Of a stretch of 64,000 nucleotides of DNA, positions 44,710 to 57,100 are shown one piece after another. Position 1 is the first letter of the stretch. Each line of letters begins with the position of its first letter. The position numbers and the translations under genes are program-made. Under the pieces are notes generated by a model that saw only the letters and a program-made list of their open reading frames with translations, had not been told where the DNA came from and searched no databases. Source of the DNA: Apodospora peruviana (lineage: Eukaryota > Ascomycota > Sordariomycetes > Sordariales > Lasiosphaeriaceae); contig JAUEDM010000001.1 of the NCBI GenBank assembly GCA_033439685.1, positions 4,464,001 through 4,528,000 on the forward strand. The letters are read 5' to 3'.

Positions 44710-46464
44710 CTAGTGGCTATGCCCATGTTCATCATGTCCGCCGCTATCGGAATGGCTGCTCTCCGGCCTCGACCCGGTCGCCCCCTTACAGCAGCCCTGC
44801 GCCACGCAGCCGTCAACGCAGTCCAGCAGACACCCGTCTTTCTCCGACGTAACGCACCTCGGTGGCGAAGCGGCCAACGTGGCCCCGTCACCACCAAACT
44901 CAGTGGGATCCTGTCCATGAGCATGGCCTTCATCGAGACAAAACTCGGGCTGGATCGTGGCGCTGTGGATGCCATAGGCATGAAGGCATCTCCGCACCTC
45001 TTGGTCAATCTCCATGTACTGCCGACCCCCGTCCTGAGCTATCGGGAAATCCACCTGGATGTGCAGCGAAGCCACCACCTGAGCATCGGAAAGCTGCCAT
45101 ACGTGGACATGGTGACAGCTCTGGATGTGTGGGAGCTTGCTGATATCGTCTCGGATGTGGCTAATGTCGATGCTGTCAGGCGTAGCCTGGAGAAGGATCT
45201 TGGAAGCCGCTATCGTCAAAGGGATGGCAGAGCGGAGGATGATGAGCGTGATGAAGAGCGAGACTGCCGGATCCGCGTAGAATCGTCCCGGCCAGTCGGT
45301 CAACCAAATGACGAGCGCTGTAATTATGACTCCCACATTGCCCAGCGCATCGCCGAGAACGTGTAGAATCATTGCATTCATGCCCATATCGTCATGGTTG
45401 TGCCCGCCCTTCCCGTTGGCCTTCTTCGGCTTGGTGTGGTTGTGGCCGTGGTGGACCTCGGAGCTCCGCCGAGAATGCTTCTTGGCGGCAGAACGCGTGC
45501 CATACCCCTTATCCACGTCCTTTCCCTTTCCGTGACTGTCCGTCCTCAGTAAGGGACTGGTCTCACGGGACTCGGCGTCATCCTGAACGGCCGTATCGTC
45601 GTCGGTGTTGCTATCACTACTTGACTCCTCGTCTTCAGGTTGGGCGCGACTAGCGTCGATGATCTCCTGCCGGAAGCTAGCCGGGTGGATAGACATATCC
45701 TCAATACTAGTGAGTCGAGTGTGCCTGACGCTCACGGGTGTCCGGGTACGTCTGTGGTTCGAAGACATACTTCCACCTCGGCGGGGACGCTGGGAGCGTG
45801 AGCTCTCGCCCTGAGACGTGATTTGCCTTTGACCAGGGGTCTGACCAGCGGTCGAATGAACTATTCTGCTCACAGCCGCCTCGGGCAAGAGATCCGCCAC
45901 ACGCCCGTCCTCGTCCGCCACGATCTGTTGGTGGGTTGTAAAGCTGGCGCGCCCCTCCTCAGCGTCGTTCAACTCGTCGTGCGAATGCGAATGCTCCTCC
46001 CCATGGCTATGACTATGCCCTTCTTCGCCATGGCTGTGTTCGCCCGGCCCGTGAGAGTGTCCATGTCCACCAAGGACGACAAAGCCGACCAGGTTGGACG
46101 CGAGGCCGAAGCAGCCGACAATGAGGATCAACTTCGGGTTGTTGATTTCAGGCGGATCGATGAACCGTGTCAGCGCCTCGAGAACGATGGATACGCAGAG
46201 AGCGATGAGGAAAACGGCGTTGAAGAATGCGCCGAGAATCTCAGCGCGGAGTAACCCGTAGGAAAACCGGTCTGTCGTCGCCTTCGTGGCCGCCGAGACG
46301 GCCCATAACCCGACGAGGAGCGAAATGATGTCGTTTAGCATGTGGAACGCATCAGCCAGTAACGCCAGGGAGCCGACTACCATGCCGACGATTAGCTCGA
46401 CGAGGAAGAAGACGATGCAGATGCCCAGCATCACTCGTATACGTGCGGACTTGGACCACGCCAT
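44710..46464 (-). CDS. ZRC1: Vacuolar zinc/cobalt transporter Zrc1/Cot1 (cation diffusion facilitator)
   Basis: A single exon of 584 residues on the minus strand. Six membrane spans are visible: four in residues 10-135, then two after a long loop. The zinc site of TM2 is His41/Asp45 in L-L-A-D-A-F-H-M-L-N-D. The matching TM5 pair is in H-V-L-G-D-A-L-G-N-V-G-V-I. The TM4-TM5 loop of about 230 residues is cytosolic. It begins with a His-rich G-H-G-H-S-H-G-P-G-E-H-S-H-G series and ends with H-H-G-H-N-H. A C-terminal CDF domain (H-H-V-H-V-W) is followed by a Cys-rich tail, C-L-L-D-C-V-D-G-C-V-A-Q-G-C-C-K-G, and a last H-D-E-H-G-H-S-H. The family exports Zn2+ (and Co2+/Cd2+) from cytosol into the vacuole in exchange for protons, protecting against metal excess. 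Confidence 0.94.
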   Translation of the reverse strand: MAWSKSARIRVMLGICIVFFLVELIVGMVVGSLALLADAFHMLNDIISLLVGLWAVSAATKATTDRFSYGLLRAEILGAFFNAVFLIALCVSIVLEALTRFIDPPEINNPKLILIVGCFGLASNLVGFVVLGGHGHSHGPGEHSHGEEGHSHSHGEEHSHSHDELNDAEEGRASFTTHQQIVADEDGRVADLLPEAAVSRIVHSTAGQTPGQRQITSQGESSRSQRPRRGGSMSSNHRRTRTPVSVRHTRLTSIEDMSIHPASFRQEIIDASRAQPEDEESSSDSNTDDDTAVQDDAESRETSPLLRTDSHGKGKDVDKGYGTRSAAKKHSRRSSEVHHGHNHTKPKKANGKGGHNHDDMGMNAMILHVLGDALGNVGVIITALVIWLTDWPGRFYADPAVSLFITLIILRSAIPLTIAASKILLQATPDSIDISHIRDDISKLPHIQSCHHVHVWQLSDAQVVASLHIQVDFPIAQDGGRQYMEIDQEVRRCLHAYGIHSATIQPEFCLDEGHAHGQDPTEFGGDGATLAASPPRCVTSEKDGCLLDCVDGCVAQGCCKGATGSRPESSHSDSGGHDEHGHSH

Positions 46465-49400
46465 CTTCGCGGTATAGAGGACGCGCCGCCTCTTTGTCGA
46501 TGTCGTCGCTGGCTTTGGCAGGTTCCGCGTGGGATACTGTTAAGTCAAATGAAGAGAGAATGGCAAGACTCGTCCCTGAGAACCAAAATGGATGAGAAGA
46601 ATACCTGCTGGTAAATAGGTACCTAGTTATGCGACCCAAAAAAGTAGTAGAAAAGGGGTGATGTGTCAAATATCCGACAGACGAAGATGGGTGTAATAAG
46701 AAAAGGAAAAGTCGGTCCTCCCTCAGCTGGCGCTTGTCAATGTGGCGGCGCCGCAATCCAAATCGGAACTGACGACACTTCCCTGCCGGCCTCCACTCTT
46801 ATCGCCCAATCGAGGAATATCCGAGGTGATCCTCGCCGACTTCCCAAGACTGTCAAAACTGCAGGCCGTGTCTCAGCTGGTGCGATGGTCCACTGAGGTG
46901 TTGTGCTTTGCTGCTCTGCGGCTTTTTCTTGACTCAAAGCCGATTATCTGGTATTTTCTTTGTGCGGAAGGGATGCGACAAGGTTTTGTTGCAGGCGGCA
47001 ACAGCAGCTTGGCCTCGCCTTAATTAAATACCCAAGCACCTAAGACCCAACCGCAAACCGACAGCGGCGGGGGAAGTGAATTCATCTAAGCACAACCAAC
47101 GATGATATGAAAGGTGTGATACGGATATTGCGGAGCAATAGGTTAGGTGGTCATCCAGATATTCACTCTGCTGCACAGCAGCACAGCATGTGGTCTTAGA
47201 GTGCGCCCATTCACACAAACCTTTGATACTCACAGTTGCAGCATGCCGAATGCGGAAGTGTGGAAGGCGAAAACGGATGCCGCCGGCAAGGGGATTGACT
47301 CCAGAAGCGACCGGCCTTTGCGAAGCACATAGGTAGGTACGTACTTTACGGATTATAGTTGGATTTATAACACCAGCACCAACAAGTTGGAAAGTTATAA
47401 AGCACATGCGCGCGAAACAGCCTGTCCATCCCAACACCAAAGAGGCGAACTGCTAATACCTCAGGGACCTACCCGTGCTACCATAACACATCCCCCACAG
47501 CACATCATCGGAAGTATGGTACAGAACCTACCAATGAGGCGGTATCGGGTGACATCACATCCCTCTTGTTGTACCAAAAGGGTTGCGTTGCGCTGCACAA
47601 ACCCGCACCATTCGCATGTAACGTAGATCCCACATCGACCTAATGCACCCCGTTTGGATCAGATGATGCAATTACCGCGTGCCTTTCTGGAGTTCGAACA
47701 TTTCATACACACGGCCATGTAGTGCTACGGTTTCTCAGAGAAGAGAAAAGGCCCACGCCGCGCGGCATCGGGCCATTATGACAGGTATATATATGCCGTC
47801 ATACCTGTCTTGCCTTCATAACGGAGCTGATTAATAAAAAGTAATTTAGGAACCGACGTCCGTGATCGGGCGTCCCGGATATGTCCACACCGGGCCCGGA
47901 GCGCTTGTGGACGGACGGACGGACGGACATGCACTGAGAGGGATCCCGCAGGGATTTTAGGACACGTTCTTTACAAGCTAGGTATCTAACGGTTTAAAAA
48001 GATGGCAAAAAAGTTACCAGGTCACGGTGTTTTTCTACCTTACAGTATTCATTGCGTTGGATGTGGCGTGCATGTGTGCATAAGTGAGATGGAGGCGCCA
48101 CCATCTCGGTAAAACTGTCATCGGACAAGCTTTCTTGCCCACTATTAAAGAGGCTCTCTGATATTCTCCTTGTCAGCCGTGTATTCGGTAAGTAACCATG
48201 AATCATGAGACTCCCAGTCAGAGGAGCAACATACAACCATAGCACTTAATGTTGGGCTGAATGACGACAAATGATTTATTTGAGTCACGATGTGCCGCAC
48301 CTGTTGTCCGCAAACACTGTCGGGAGAGTCACTTATGGCTTATGATCCTACAAACAAAGGGGTTTAAGTGGGTTGGAATTGGCATATAACCGGTGATCAG
48401 ATATGTTGGATGTGGGATTTCCAATATCAACAGGAGGCATCGGTGAGGCAGGTGAATGTATTGTCATGACTCCGCTGTTCATCAACCTTACTTTCCCCAG
48501 CCTAAAATTCACGGGGGGACTCGTTGGCTAACAGACAGACACAGGGCTCTGGTAACATGGAAGTCTTGAAAGGAAAGAGCTTGGATGTTTTTGCCATTTT
48601 CTGAAGAAAAGAGAATCCGAAATGTTAAAGTTGGCCGCTGCCAGGAGTTGGTTTCTGTTCAAGGGGGAAGGTACGACAGATTGTGACACGGAAGACTGCC
48701 TTGTGCTTGCCTTCAAAACACCCTATCTTCGATGAGAGGTCCCTTCCGTTTCGCTGAACATCAGCAGTCACGACGATACCACCTTACCTAGGTGATGGAA
48801 GACCTAGGTACGGCAACTGAGGTATCTGTCTGTTTGGTATGTTTTCCATCCCGAGGTTCCACTCGCCGTTTACATGCTGTAGAAGGTAAGGTACCGTAGG
48901 GACTTAGGCAGCTCAGCGAAATTGGAAGCTTAAGCTATTCGCCTCCAAAGGGCTTCACAGTCTTGTTTTGAAGACTCGAGGTGATATTAATGGCGAACCC
49001 TACAAATAAACGACTCCAGCTCCTGATAGATCGGCTCTGCATGTATTTGAAGACAGTGAAGCTATCCAGGTACTGAAGCAGGATAGAGCTACCAGATGTC
49101 GACTTAAGTAGGTAGTCACGGCAAAGCTAAAGTCATCTTCCAGGAACACTTCCAGATAAATCAGTTGATACCCATGTCGATCGACAAGCTCCAAGCTCCA
49201 ACTCACGGCAATTGCAAGCTTTGACGGCTCGACCCGAGAATTACTGTCCCGTCAAAAAAAGAACAAACAAGGCCTACTCGTGACTTACATCATCCCTTCC
49301 CTCATCTGCGTTCATCATCTCACTCCCGTTTAATTTCCAAAATCCGCCCACCATCGGTTCATCAATTCATACTGTTATGGATGATTCTAGGCCCGGAAAG

Positions 49401-50427
49401 CTCTTTGCCCACAACGCTCGTAATGGGTATGCCACCCACACCTGTTCATACCGAGACATACCCTTCCCACGGACAGGGGTTTGGTGTCGCCTCGAGCCGC
49501 TTTCCCCTTTTATCCACCAGGCACCAGCATTCTTTTCCTTGTCATTCGACAGCGCGTATATATCTGTGCAACGCTCGCACTGGTGCAGTATGAACAACAA
49601 AAACCCTTTGATGAAATCAAGGGTCCTTGCTGAATATGCGATTGATGAACCTGAAGCGAAACAAGCGTCTTGGTTCCAGCTGCAATATCGACGTTCAGCA
49701 GTGATGCATGTAGATAGATGTATGACATGATGACCATATCAGTGTCAATATGTTGGTCTTCTCTCGAATATGCATCTACCACTTACCGGCATCCGTCTCT
49801 CTGGCCCCACAGGACGGTGGTATATACTCGAAGAACACTGTAAGGTGGTCCATCGAGCTGTGCTCCAGGATCCTTACTATGGATTAGGACTTTGTAAGCC
49901 CTAGGTAGCTTGGCTGGTCCAAGTTTAAAAGAAACAGTGGTACCCACTGCCCAGACATTGGGTCTTACACACGATATAAATCAGGCGGGGGGCTTACTTC
50001 AATTGAGCAATTCCCGAGAACCAAGTCGGAGGAGAGAGGCGGAGAGATTGTTAACTGTTCCTGCCGTGATTAAACGATTGTTATCCTCAATGCCTTGACA
50101 GGGGGCTTTGCTTACTACCTTACATACCTAGTCTGGGACACGCCTTCATTTATTGAGTGAGATGTTGCCAGCACTATTCCCTTGTATCAGGACAACACAT
50201 GGACGCAAGTGCTGCTTGACTGCCTGCTCTTAACAACCGAATTCAGTCCGACGAGACCCGAGCTCAGTTATACAGGTACTTTTATATACCATGTTTCGGC
50301 CTGGCTCATAATCTTCACATACCCTCATTACCATCCCATATACGACATCATTGAAAGCCGCCGTCGTCGAGGACATGATACATCCTATTTTCTGCCGTCT
50401 GCATTCACAACGCCACTAGCAGACAGA
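46465..50427. other. Long divergent spacer, zinc transporter / DUF3176 gene
   Basis: About 4.0 kb separates two divergent starts. It contains a (GGAC)5 run at 47909-47928 and several TACCTA/TAGGTA blocks (46614-46625, 47331-47343, 48784-48815, 49110-49116, 50115-50130). Frames up to about 138 codons show no family signature. The frame from 50182 continues into the DUF3176 gene and might be coding if an earlier ATG is used. A TTTTATATACC element near 50280 could be a TATA box for the start at 50428. Confidence 0.45.
47909..47928. repeat. (GGAC)5 microsatellite
   Basis: Five perfect tandem copies of a four-base unit lie in non-coding sequence. Confidence 0.95.
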
Positions 50428-53400
50428 ATGGTGGTTCATCGAAAGCCAGTGGCATCACCGAGGGCTCTTTCGTACGACCAGTCGCTTGCCGAGCAGTCTT
50501 CTGGTCAATCACCAATACCAATAGCATTGCAGCCCATACACTCGGCTTCGGAGGCCTATACCGTTTCACCCCCAAGTTCGATCCACCAGGAGGACAGAGA
50601 AATACACGACGGCACTGCGTCCCACTACCGAGACCAGCACGGATTCCTGTCGTCGCCAGTGAGCTCTGAGTTGGAACTTGCCCCAGTAACAGCACCACCA
50701 CCAAGCTACTACCAACACAATTGGCAGACAGATGGCGATATCGAGGATCCGGAAAATCATTTTGCACAAGACAACCTCCACACTAATGATAGCGCCCAAC
50801 TGTCGCCGCAATACCAACAATATAGAGAATGGCAAGAAAGCCAAGGCCTGACAACCGCCCAGCAGGAACTGGCCGAGGCGCGCGCACGCGAGGTCCTTCT
50901 GGGTCGTGGACCAAGAGTAACTTCGTACGGACCAGCCCCGGGGCCTACTCTCCCGCCCGTCTCTAACAACCATCGCCACACCGCACCAGCGGTGGTTGTA
51001 CTAACAGCAACACTTCCTTCCCTGAAGGTTTCGCCACCACAGCCATCACCCGGAGGGCTCTCAATACGACAAGCAACATGGCAAGGCCACCACCACCACA
51101 GGACCAGTAGGGGCGACCAAAGACATCAACAGGGTATTGGGAACGGAAGAGAAAGCATTATTGTACAACGACAGCAGCAGCAGCAGCAGCAGTGCATCGA
51201 GAACGAAAGACATGATGAACAAGAGCACCAACAGCATACACACACGCAAAACGAAGCCGAGACCGGGAGAGGAGGAGAAGCGCCGTTTATGCACTACCAA
51301 GACCTCGACACGTATTTCCAGCCTTCTATGCTCACCAAACCGGAAAATGAACCCGAACCGGAGACTGACGAGAACAACAAATTCAAGGATTACGAGTTAG
51401 GCGGAGGGATACCTGCAGCAAAGAAAGGGAAGATGGTTGTGCAAGTTAGCCGGTGGCCTGGGCAGTCTGCGGTCGATATCATACAACAAGCACAACAACG
51501 ACAGCAGCAGCAGCAGCAGCACCCGGTAAGAGCAGACAACAGCTGTTTTCCAACATCAGAGAACATGAATGGCAACTCTGCCTCCCAGGACCGACCAGAG
51601 TCTTTTGACCGACAGCAGCAGCGGCAACTAACAATGACGGCCGCCACCGTCGCTGCTGTTGCTATAGAGGATGGAAATAATAACGGATACGGTGGAAAAG
51701 AGCAGAGTAATGGTAATGGTGGTGGCCCAGGCGCAGAAATCATAGGGGGTAACGACAACCACAGCTACGACGACCATGATCATAATCATGATCATCATCA
51801 CACCGATTACCCCAACGACATAAACGTCAACATCAACACCGACGCCAACACCAACAGACTCAACAATCACACCGACAATAACATGCCGAACAACCCAGCC
51901 CGACAACATCACCCCATAGACAACCAGAACAAGATATCAGCTTGGCTCCCCGAAATCTCCTACTCCCTGGTTAGCATCGCCAGCGTCGCCGCCATTATCG
52001 TCATCATGCACCTCTTCAACGGACGAAACATCACAGCAATAAATATGCCCATCTCCCTCAACACTCTAATCGCCTTTCTTGCAGCAGTGTGCCAGCTCTG
52101 CCTGCTGCAACCCGTCATCCAGGGCCTGGGCCAGCTAAAATGGAACTGGTTCGCGCGTAGGGAGCGACCGCTTGCCGATTTCGCAATATTCGACGACGCT
52201 GTGACGACCTCAGGAGGGGGTCTGAAACTTTTGGGTACCGGAAAGGGAAGGTCAGTACCTTACCTGGTTCCTTTGCTTCCTTCTGTCATGTCTGCCTACC
52301 ATTTCGTTGACGACCACACCATTCTACTCTATCGTCTTCTCTCCCTTGGTCAAAAAGAAGGGGGTGCTGATATGATACATATCGTCTCATTACAGAACCC
52401 TAGGAATTTCCGCATCCGTCGTCCTCCTGACGGCATTCTTATCGTCACCGCTTACTCAAGCAGCAATTACCTACCGAACCCGTCTTGTCCGTAGTGATGC
52501 TGGCGGTGCTGGTCTTGCCGCTGTCGCTGCCAGGAGGAGCGCGATATACCCCCCATCTAACAACAACGTAGAGGTGGATGGCATTTCGGACGGTGAGCCC
52601 CCACAACCTATCATCGACAGTGAAGAGAAACGCAAGGAAAAGGCTGACAACCAACCAGGCCTGCCTCACCTGGACATGACGCAGATGAAACGCGCCATCC
52701 AGTCGGGCATCCACCATCTACTCGACTCCTCGTCCCCACCGCAACTACCCCCCGACATCCAGCCATCTTGCAGCTCAGAATCAGGCGAATGTCGATGGCC
52801 GAGGTTCAGCTCGATGGCCGTCTGCGTTGACGTGGCCGACGTGTCAGACAAACTAACCATCGCCAACTTGACTACTACCACAGGAACAGAGGACGACGGG
52901 ATGGTCTACAATGCTAGTCTCCCCAACGGTGTTTACCTGCTCGGCAGCCCAACCACCTGCAACCTAAACATGTCTTCACCCCGCGTTGCCAACCAGCAGC
53001 CCGCCTCAGCAAGCTTGGCATTCGCCGATCAAGACGGCAAAGTACCGAGTGCGATTGTAAACTTGTTCGTCATCTATACTAACCAGATGACCTCTCCCAA
53101 CAACGCAGCAGCAGTAACGTTCCGCGCCGTCGAGGCCCTGCTCCACTTTTGTGTTAATACCTACGAGGGAGTGACTTCGCGAGGTGTGTCGACGACGACG
53201 CTAGTGAACATGTCCACGAGTGTTATGACATCAGCTGGGCAGCCGGCGGCGGTCAGACGGCCGAGTACATCGACGTCGATAAAAGGGCGCCGGCGAGAGG
53301 AAGAACAAGGCTTGTTGAGACTGCAAACATCTCACGACGACGATGACCAAGTTGTCTACTCCGTAAATTTAACCGACGCGTGGATCCTACACGACCATAT

Positions 53401-54153
53401 CGTTTCTGTACTTTCTGGAACCTATTCCTTCTCCTCCTCCCACGGGTCGACGTCGACGAGCGAGGTTCTCGGTGCTACCATGTTTAGGCCGTTCGCTAGA
53501 AGAAGAGGCGTCGCGGGCAGCAATTCTCCGGTGGAGGAAGAGGAAGAGGAGGATGGTCGGCTGCAAGCCGCTGTTCAAAATCTCCTGCAAAACGTGGCCA
53601 CTACCCTGACCAACACGTAAGTTCTCACAGTTCCCATTTTCTGTTTCTCACAATCCTTCACCGGTTCTTATTCTTCACTCGTAAGTCTGTAGCCTCAAAC
53701 AGAAACGCTTGTTGTTCTCCTAGAGATAGTCATAGCATAGCGTTCCCAAACGTAAAGACGCACACACCGAGGATGGATACATACTCACGTTGACACGACC
53801 TCTCTCGTAGTATACGGCTCTCGGGTTCCGGTACGGCAGCGGCAGCGGCAGCGACGGGTGTGACAATGGTACCCGAAACTTACGTTCACATCCAGTGGGC
53901 GTGGCTAACGTTTCTAGCCGTTCAGGTAGTCCTCTCGGCGGCCTTCCTGATGGGTATCATAGTCCAGACGGCAGTGTGGAAGGTCAAAGTCTTCAAGAGC
54001 TCGTCCATGGCGACACTATTTGCCATTGAATCGGCCGGAAAGGTTACGCTGGAGCGTGAGAACAATATGTTTCTACTCGAACAGGTCGCTGTTCCGATGA
54101 CCAGGAGCCTCGGACAAATAACAGGCAGACTCGGCCTCGACGATAGGGTGTAG
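50428..54153 (+). CDS. DUF3176 family membrane protein with Q/H-rich N-terminus
   Basis: Three exons (50428-52250, 52396-53616, 53811-54153) encode 1,128 residues; an in-frame ATG at 50182 would give 1,210. The first 500 residues are low complexity, with Q7-Q8 runs near 247 and 358, N-rich stretches and a D/H cluster (D-H-D-H-N-H-D-H-H-H) near 450. The DUF3176 core begins with W-L-P-E-I-S-Y-S-L-V-S-I-A-S-V-A and two spans (about 510-530, 541-565), then L-K-W-N-W-F and R-P-L-A-D-F-A-I-F-D. A third span is just after the first intron (about 611-632). A large extracytoplasmic domain with spaced cysteines and N-glycosylation sequons follows, then a last span near 1044-1065 and a short tail with F-K-S-S-S-M-A-T-L-F. 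This is the standard family topology. The function of DUF3176 proteins is unknown. The second intron (194 nt) is long for this window. Confidence 0.88.
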
Positions 54154-57100
54154 ACTCTTTGGCTAGGTAGAAGAGAGCTTGCGGTGGCCTAGCCAACAAG
54201 TGATTCACCAAGTGATTGTGTCTCAAAGGTATTAACCGTCGTCTGCTTGGTTTATTACATGTGCCCACTGAGTTCTCATGGACATTTATCGAGACGTTGA
54301 GTACTGGTAGCCCCCGGGCTGCCGTTGAGACCTTTGAAACCTTTAGTTTAACCTCTGACGGCGGGAGGGAGAGGTCAAAATCCCAGACAAGGGACGGCGC
54401 CGGGCCTATATGGTAGTCCGTTCTTAGCGCCCACTGAGAAAGTCGTGCTGTATCTACATAGCATGTTCCGTACGTAGGTCCAGAGAGATCCCAGTATGCT
54501 CACGATAGGGGTCCCACTGGTGACGAGACGATGGAACTCGTGTGTTTGCCCAAGTGGCCCAATCGCAGCATTGCCTGCTGAAAGGTGGCCAGTGGGGAGG
54601 GTGCATGCTGTGTCGCAAGTTCTCTCACAGCCATGCCCCCCAAAATCCAGCTTCCGTTTTAACGTGGAGGCGGAGAGAAGCTGGCGTGGAGAAAAGCTCC
54701 AGGCCTATCGAGGCTCGGGTTGAGTCATCTTTGCACTGGCAGATATTGAACCGAGCCGGTCTGCGGTCCGGGGACCCCGCCGAACTGCTGTGGTCCCCGC
54801 TGTCTTACTAGATGGAGCCTGGCCCAGGCACAAAGGAGCCACATGGACTTGGACAGCAGAGCGATCATGTCCTATGTGCAGCAGAGGTTTCTGCAGATCT
54901 GGTCGAACGTGCAGTCGACAGCTGTTCCGCTGCTGCACATGGGGTCCGGGGAGGATGGCCATGCAGAACGTGTCCACGTCTCAAGGGCATGGGCATGCTG
55001 TGGGATAATAAAAAATCATCAACGTTTCGGTGTTGATGGTCAGATCTCGTGGTTGGGGGTAACTCGGCGTGTATGGCTCTCCACTTTGTATGTGCAACTG
55101 GGCATTTGGGCTAAATGCTAATAATTGCAGCATGCATGAAAGGGATCCATCCTGTGGTGTCCCCTATCTGGACAACTGCCAGTTGGCATTGGTAGACGAA
55201 CAACCAAAGCTCTCTGTGAGGTGTTGTCGATGACCGAGAAATGCCTCACACTTGACATCTCGAGCCTTGGCTTGAGGCTCCCCTATAAGTGATGGTGTTG
55301 GGTTTGTGGGGTGAGCGCAACAGCGCGCTAACACCTAGTAAGCCAGGTGGTGAACTCGCGTCTGGATGTCGAGCACCGTGAAAGGTCAATGCCACGCCAG
55401 CTTCCTCTGGTCCTATCACTACCCGCTACGCGTTGGTATCACTCCCAGACGAGTGTTGTAATTTCGGGCTAGGCTGGAAGGAGGTTGGCTTGTGTGCACA
55501 TCGGCCTGACCGTGGGAGAGCTTCTACCGAGGGGCGTGCAAGGTGTGAGGTTGAGGTTCAAGACGATGCAACAGCGGGTCGACTGTCCGGGCCGCGTTGA
55601 ACATGGTGGTGCTCGTGGTTCATCTCCCGTGGTTGGGGAGGTAGGAATAAAGGAAAAAGCAATACCAGGGGCGCACGCCCCATAACGCTTGATTGGGCTA
55701 TTCGGGAGAAGTCTGGTATCACAGGTATCAATGCATGAGCATGGAGATGAAGGCACCATTGAGAGGAGAGGGTGTGCGTGGGGAAAGCAAAATCACCGTC
55801 CTCCCTCAGGGACCGAGAGGGGGGAACATAACAAGGCCGAGGTCGTTCAGCAGGGCTAATGCAGCTCTCGCGAGATGATAAATCTGACCTCCACTGACAA
55901 TGATACGCGGGCAGCGGGCATCGTGATAGGGCGGAAAATGCTCTGGATTTTCTGACCTACAGAAATGCAGCGATGGAAATGATAAGTGGACGTGGCGTGG
56001 CGGGTGAGGTGCTTTGCACATGCAGCACATTGTGCAATGTAATGTACTTTACCTTGGTCCCGTTCATAGTCGTAGTCACATCGAGAAGAGGCTAGGTAAA
56101 AGTCCGCTTGGCGACAGCCACCAAGATGTTGAGCGTGGTCTGCGATGAGGTGTCACTCCGGTTGTGTGGTGGTTAGGGGTTGGGAGCCAGGCTATCGAGG
56201 CTAACCGTAAGATTCAGGCCGCTTTTCCTGCACAACAGCGCGAGCTCGAAGGTGTGGCTGCCAGCCTGAGGTCATTGACGAATCAGGTGTGAGCAACCGG
56301 ACCAAGGGCGCCACGGGGAGCGTCGGGGAAGGAAACGGGGAAAGACCATCGGCGGCAGAAGAGTGCTGGAGTTCCACATTCGGAAAGAACTGCACAGGGC
56401 CAGTGACGCACGATGACAGGGGAGGGAATGTATCGGTACGCTGAAGGAGCTTTGTGAGGAAGGATGCAATAATAACGCCCTCAAGGCGAACCTCGAGATT
56501 TGCGCATCCTCCATGGATGAGATGATCTGGTCGGCCCACGCTGCCGCATGGCCTTCGCCCTACACGTACCTCCGGCCCGCCACATCAGATACCGACCTGC
56601 CCTGGGCTCTGCGTGCCTGCACCTGCACCGGCGCTCGTCCGAGGTCGCCGGCCGGTTTCGTGGATTGAGGTCCGCGGAGGCGGTGCTCGGGTCGGTTCAT
56701 AGTCTGGAGGTGAGGCACTGCTAGTTCTGTTTTACCGTCTTGCTGGAGAAGACAAGACACACCTCGAGAGTGCTCCCCGAATGATGGTTGCAGCTCGGTG
56801 CTTGTCGGTTGAGTGGTTCCCTGTTTGCTGACTGGCGTCCGCTGGCAGATCTGAAGTCAATAAAGTCCGGAGCAGCGGTAGGTACTTTGCATTTGCAGAC
56901 AACCGTGGTCGGGGAGTCGTCGCACAAGGGACGGGAGTTGCGTGACTGGAAGCCGGGACCGCATGTATTGTGGATGTATTCCGCAATGTGTCGAGGCGGC
57001 ACAGAACCACCTCAGCACAGAGACTTGCGCTGCGGAAGGGAGAAGTGTTCACCTCTTCACCCACCACCCCGACTTCAATAGTCTGTTTTCCCCCTGGTTG

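Noticed and set aside
51160..51530. CAG repeats considered as a microsatellite outside genes
   Set aside because: They are in frame and encode poly-glutamine in the DUF3176 protein.
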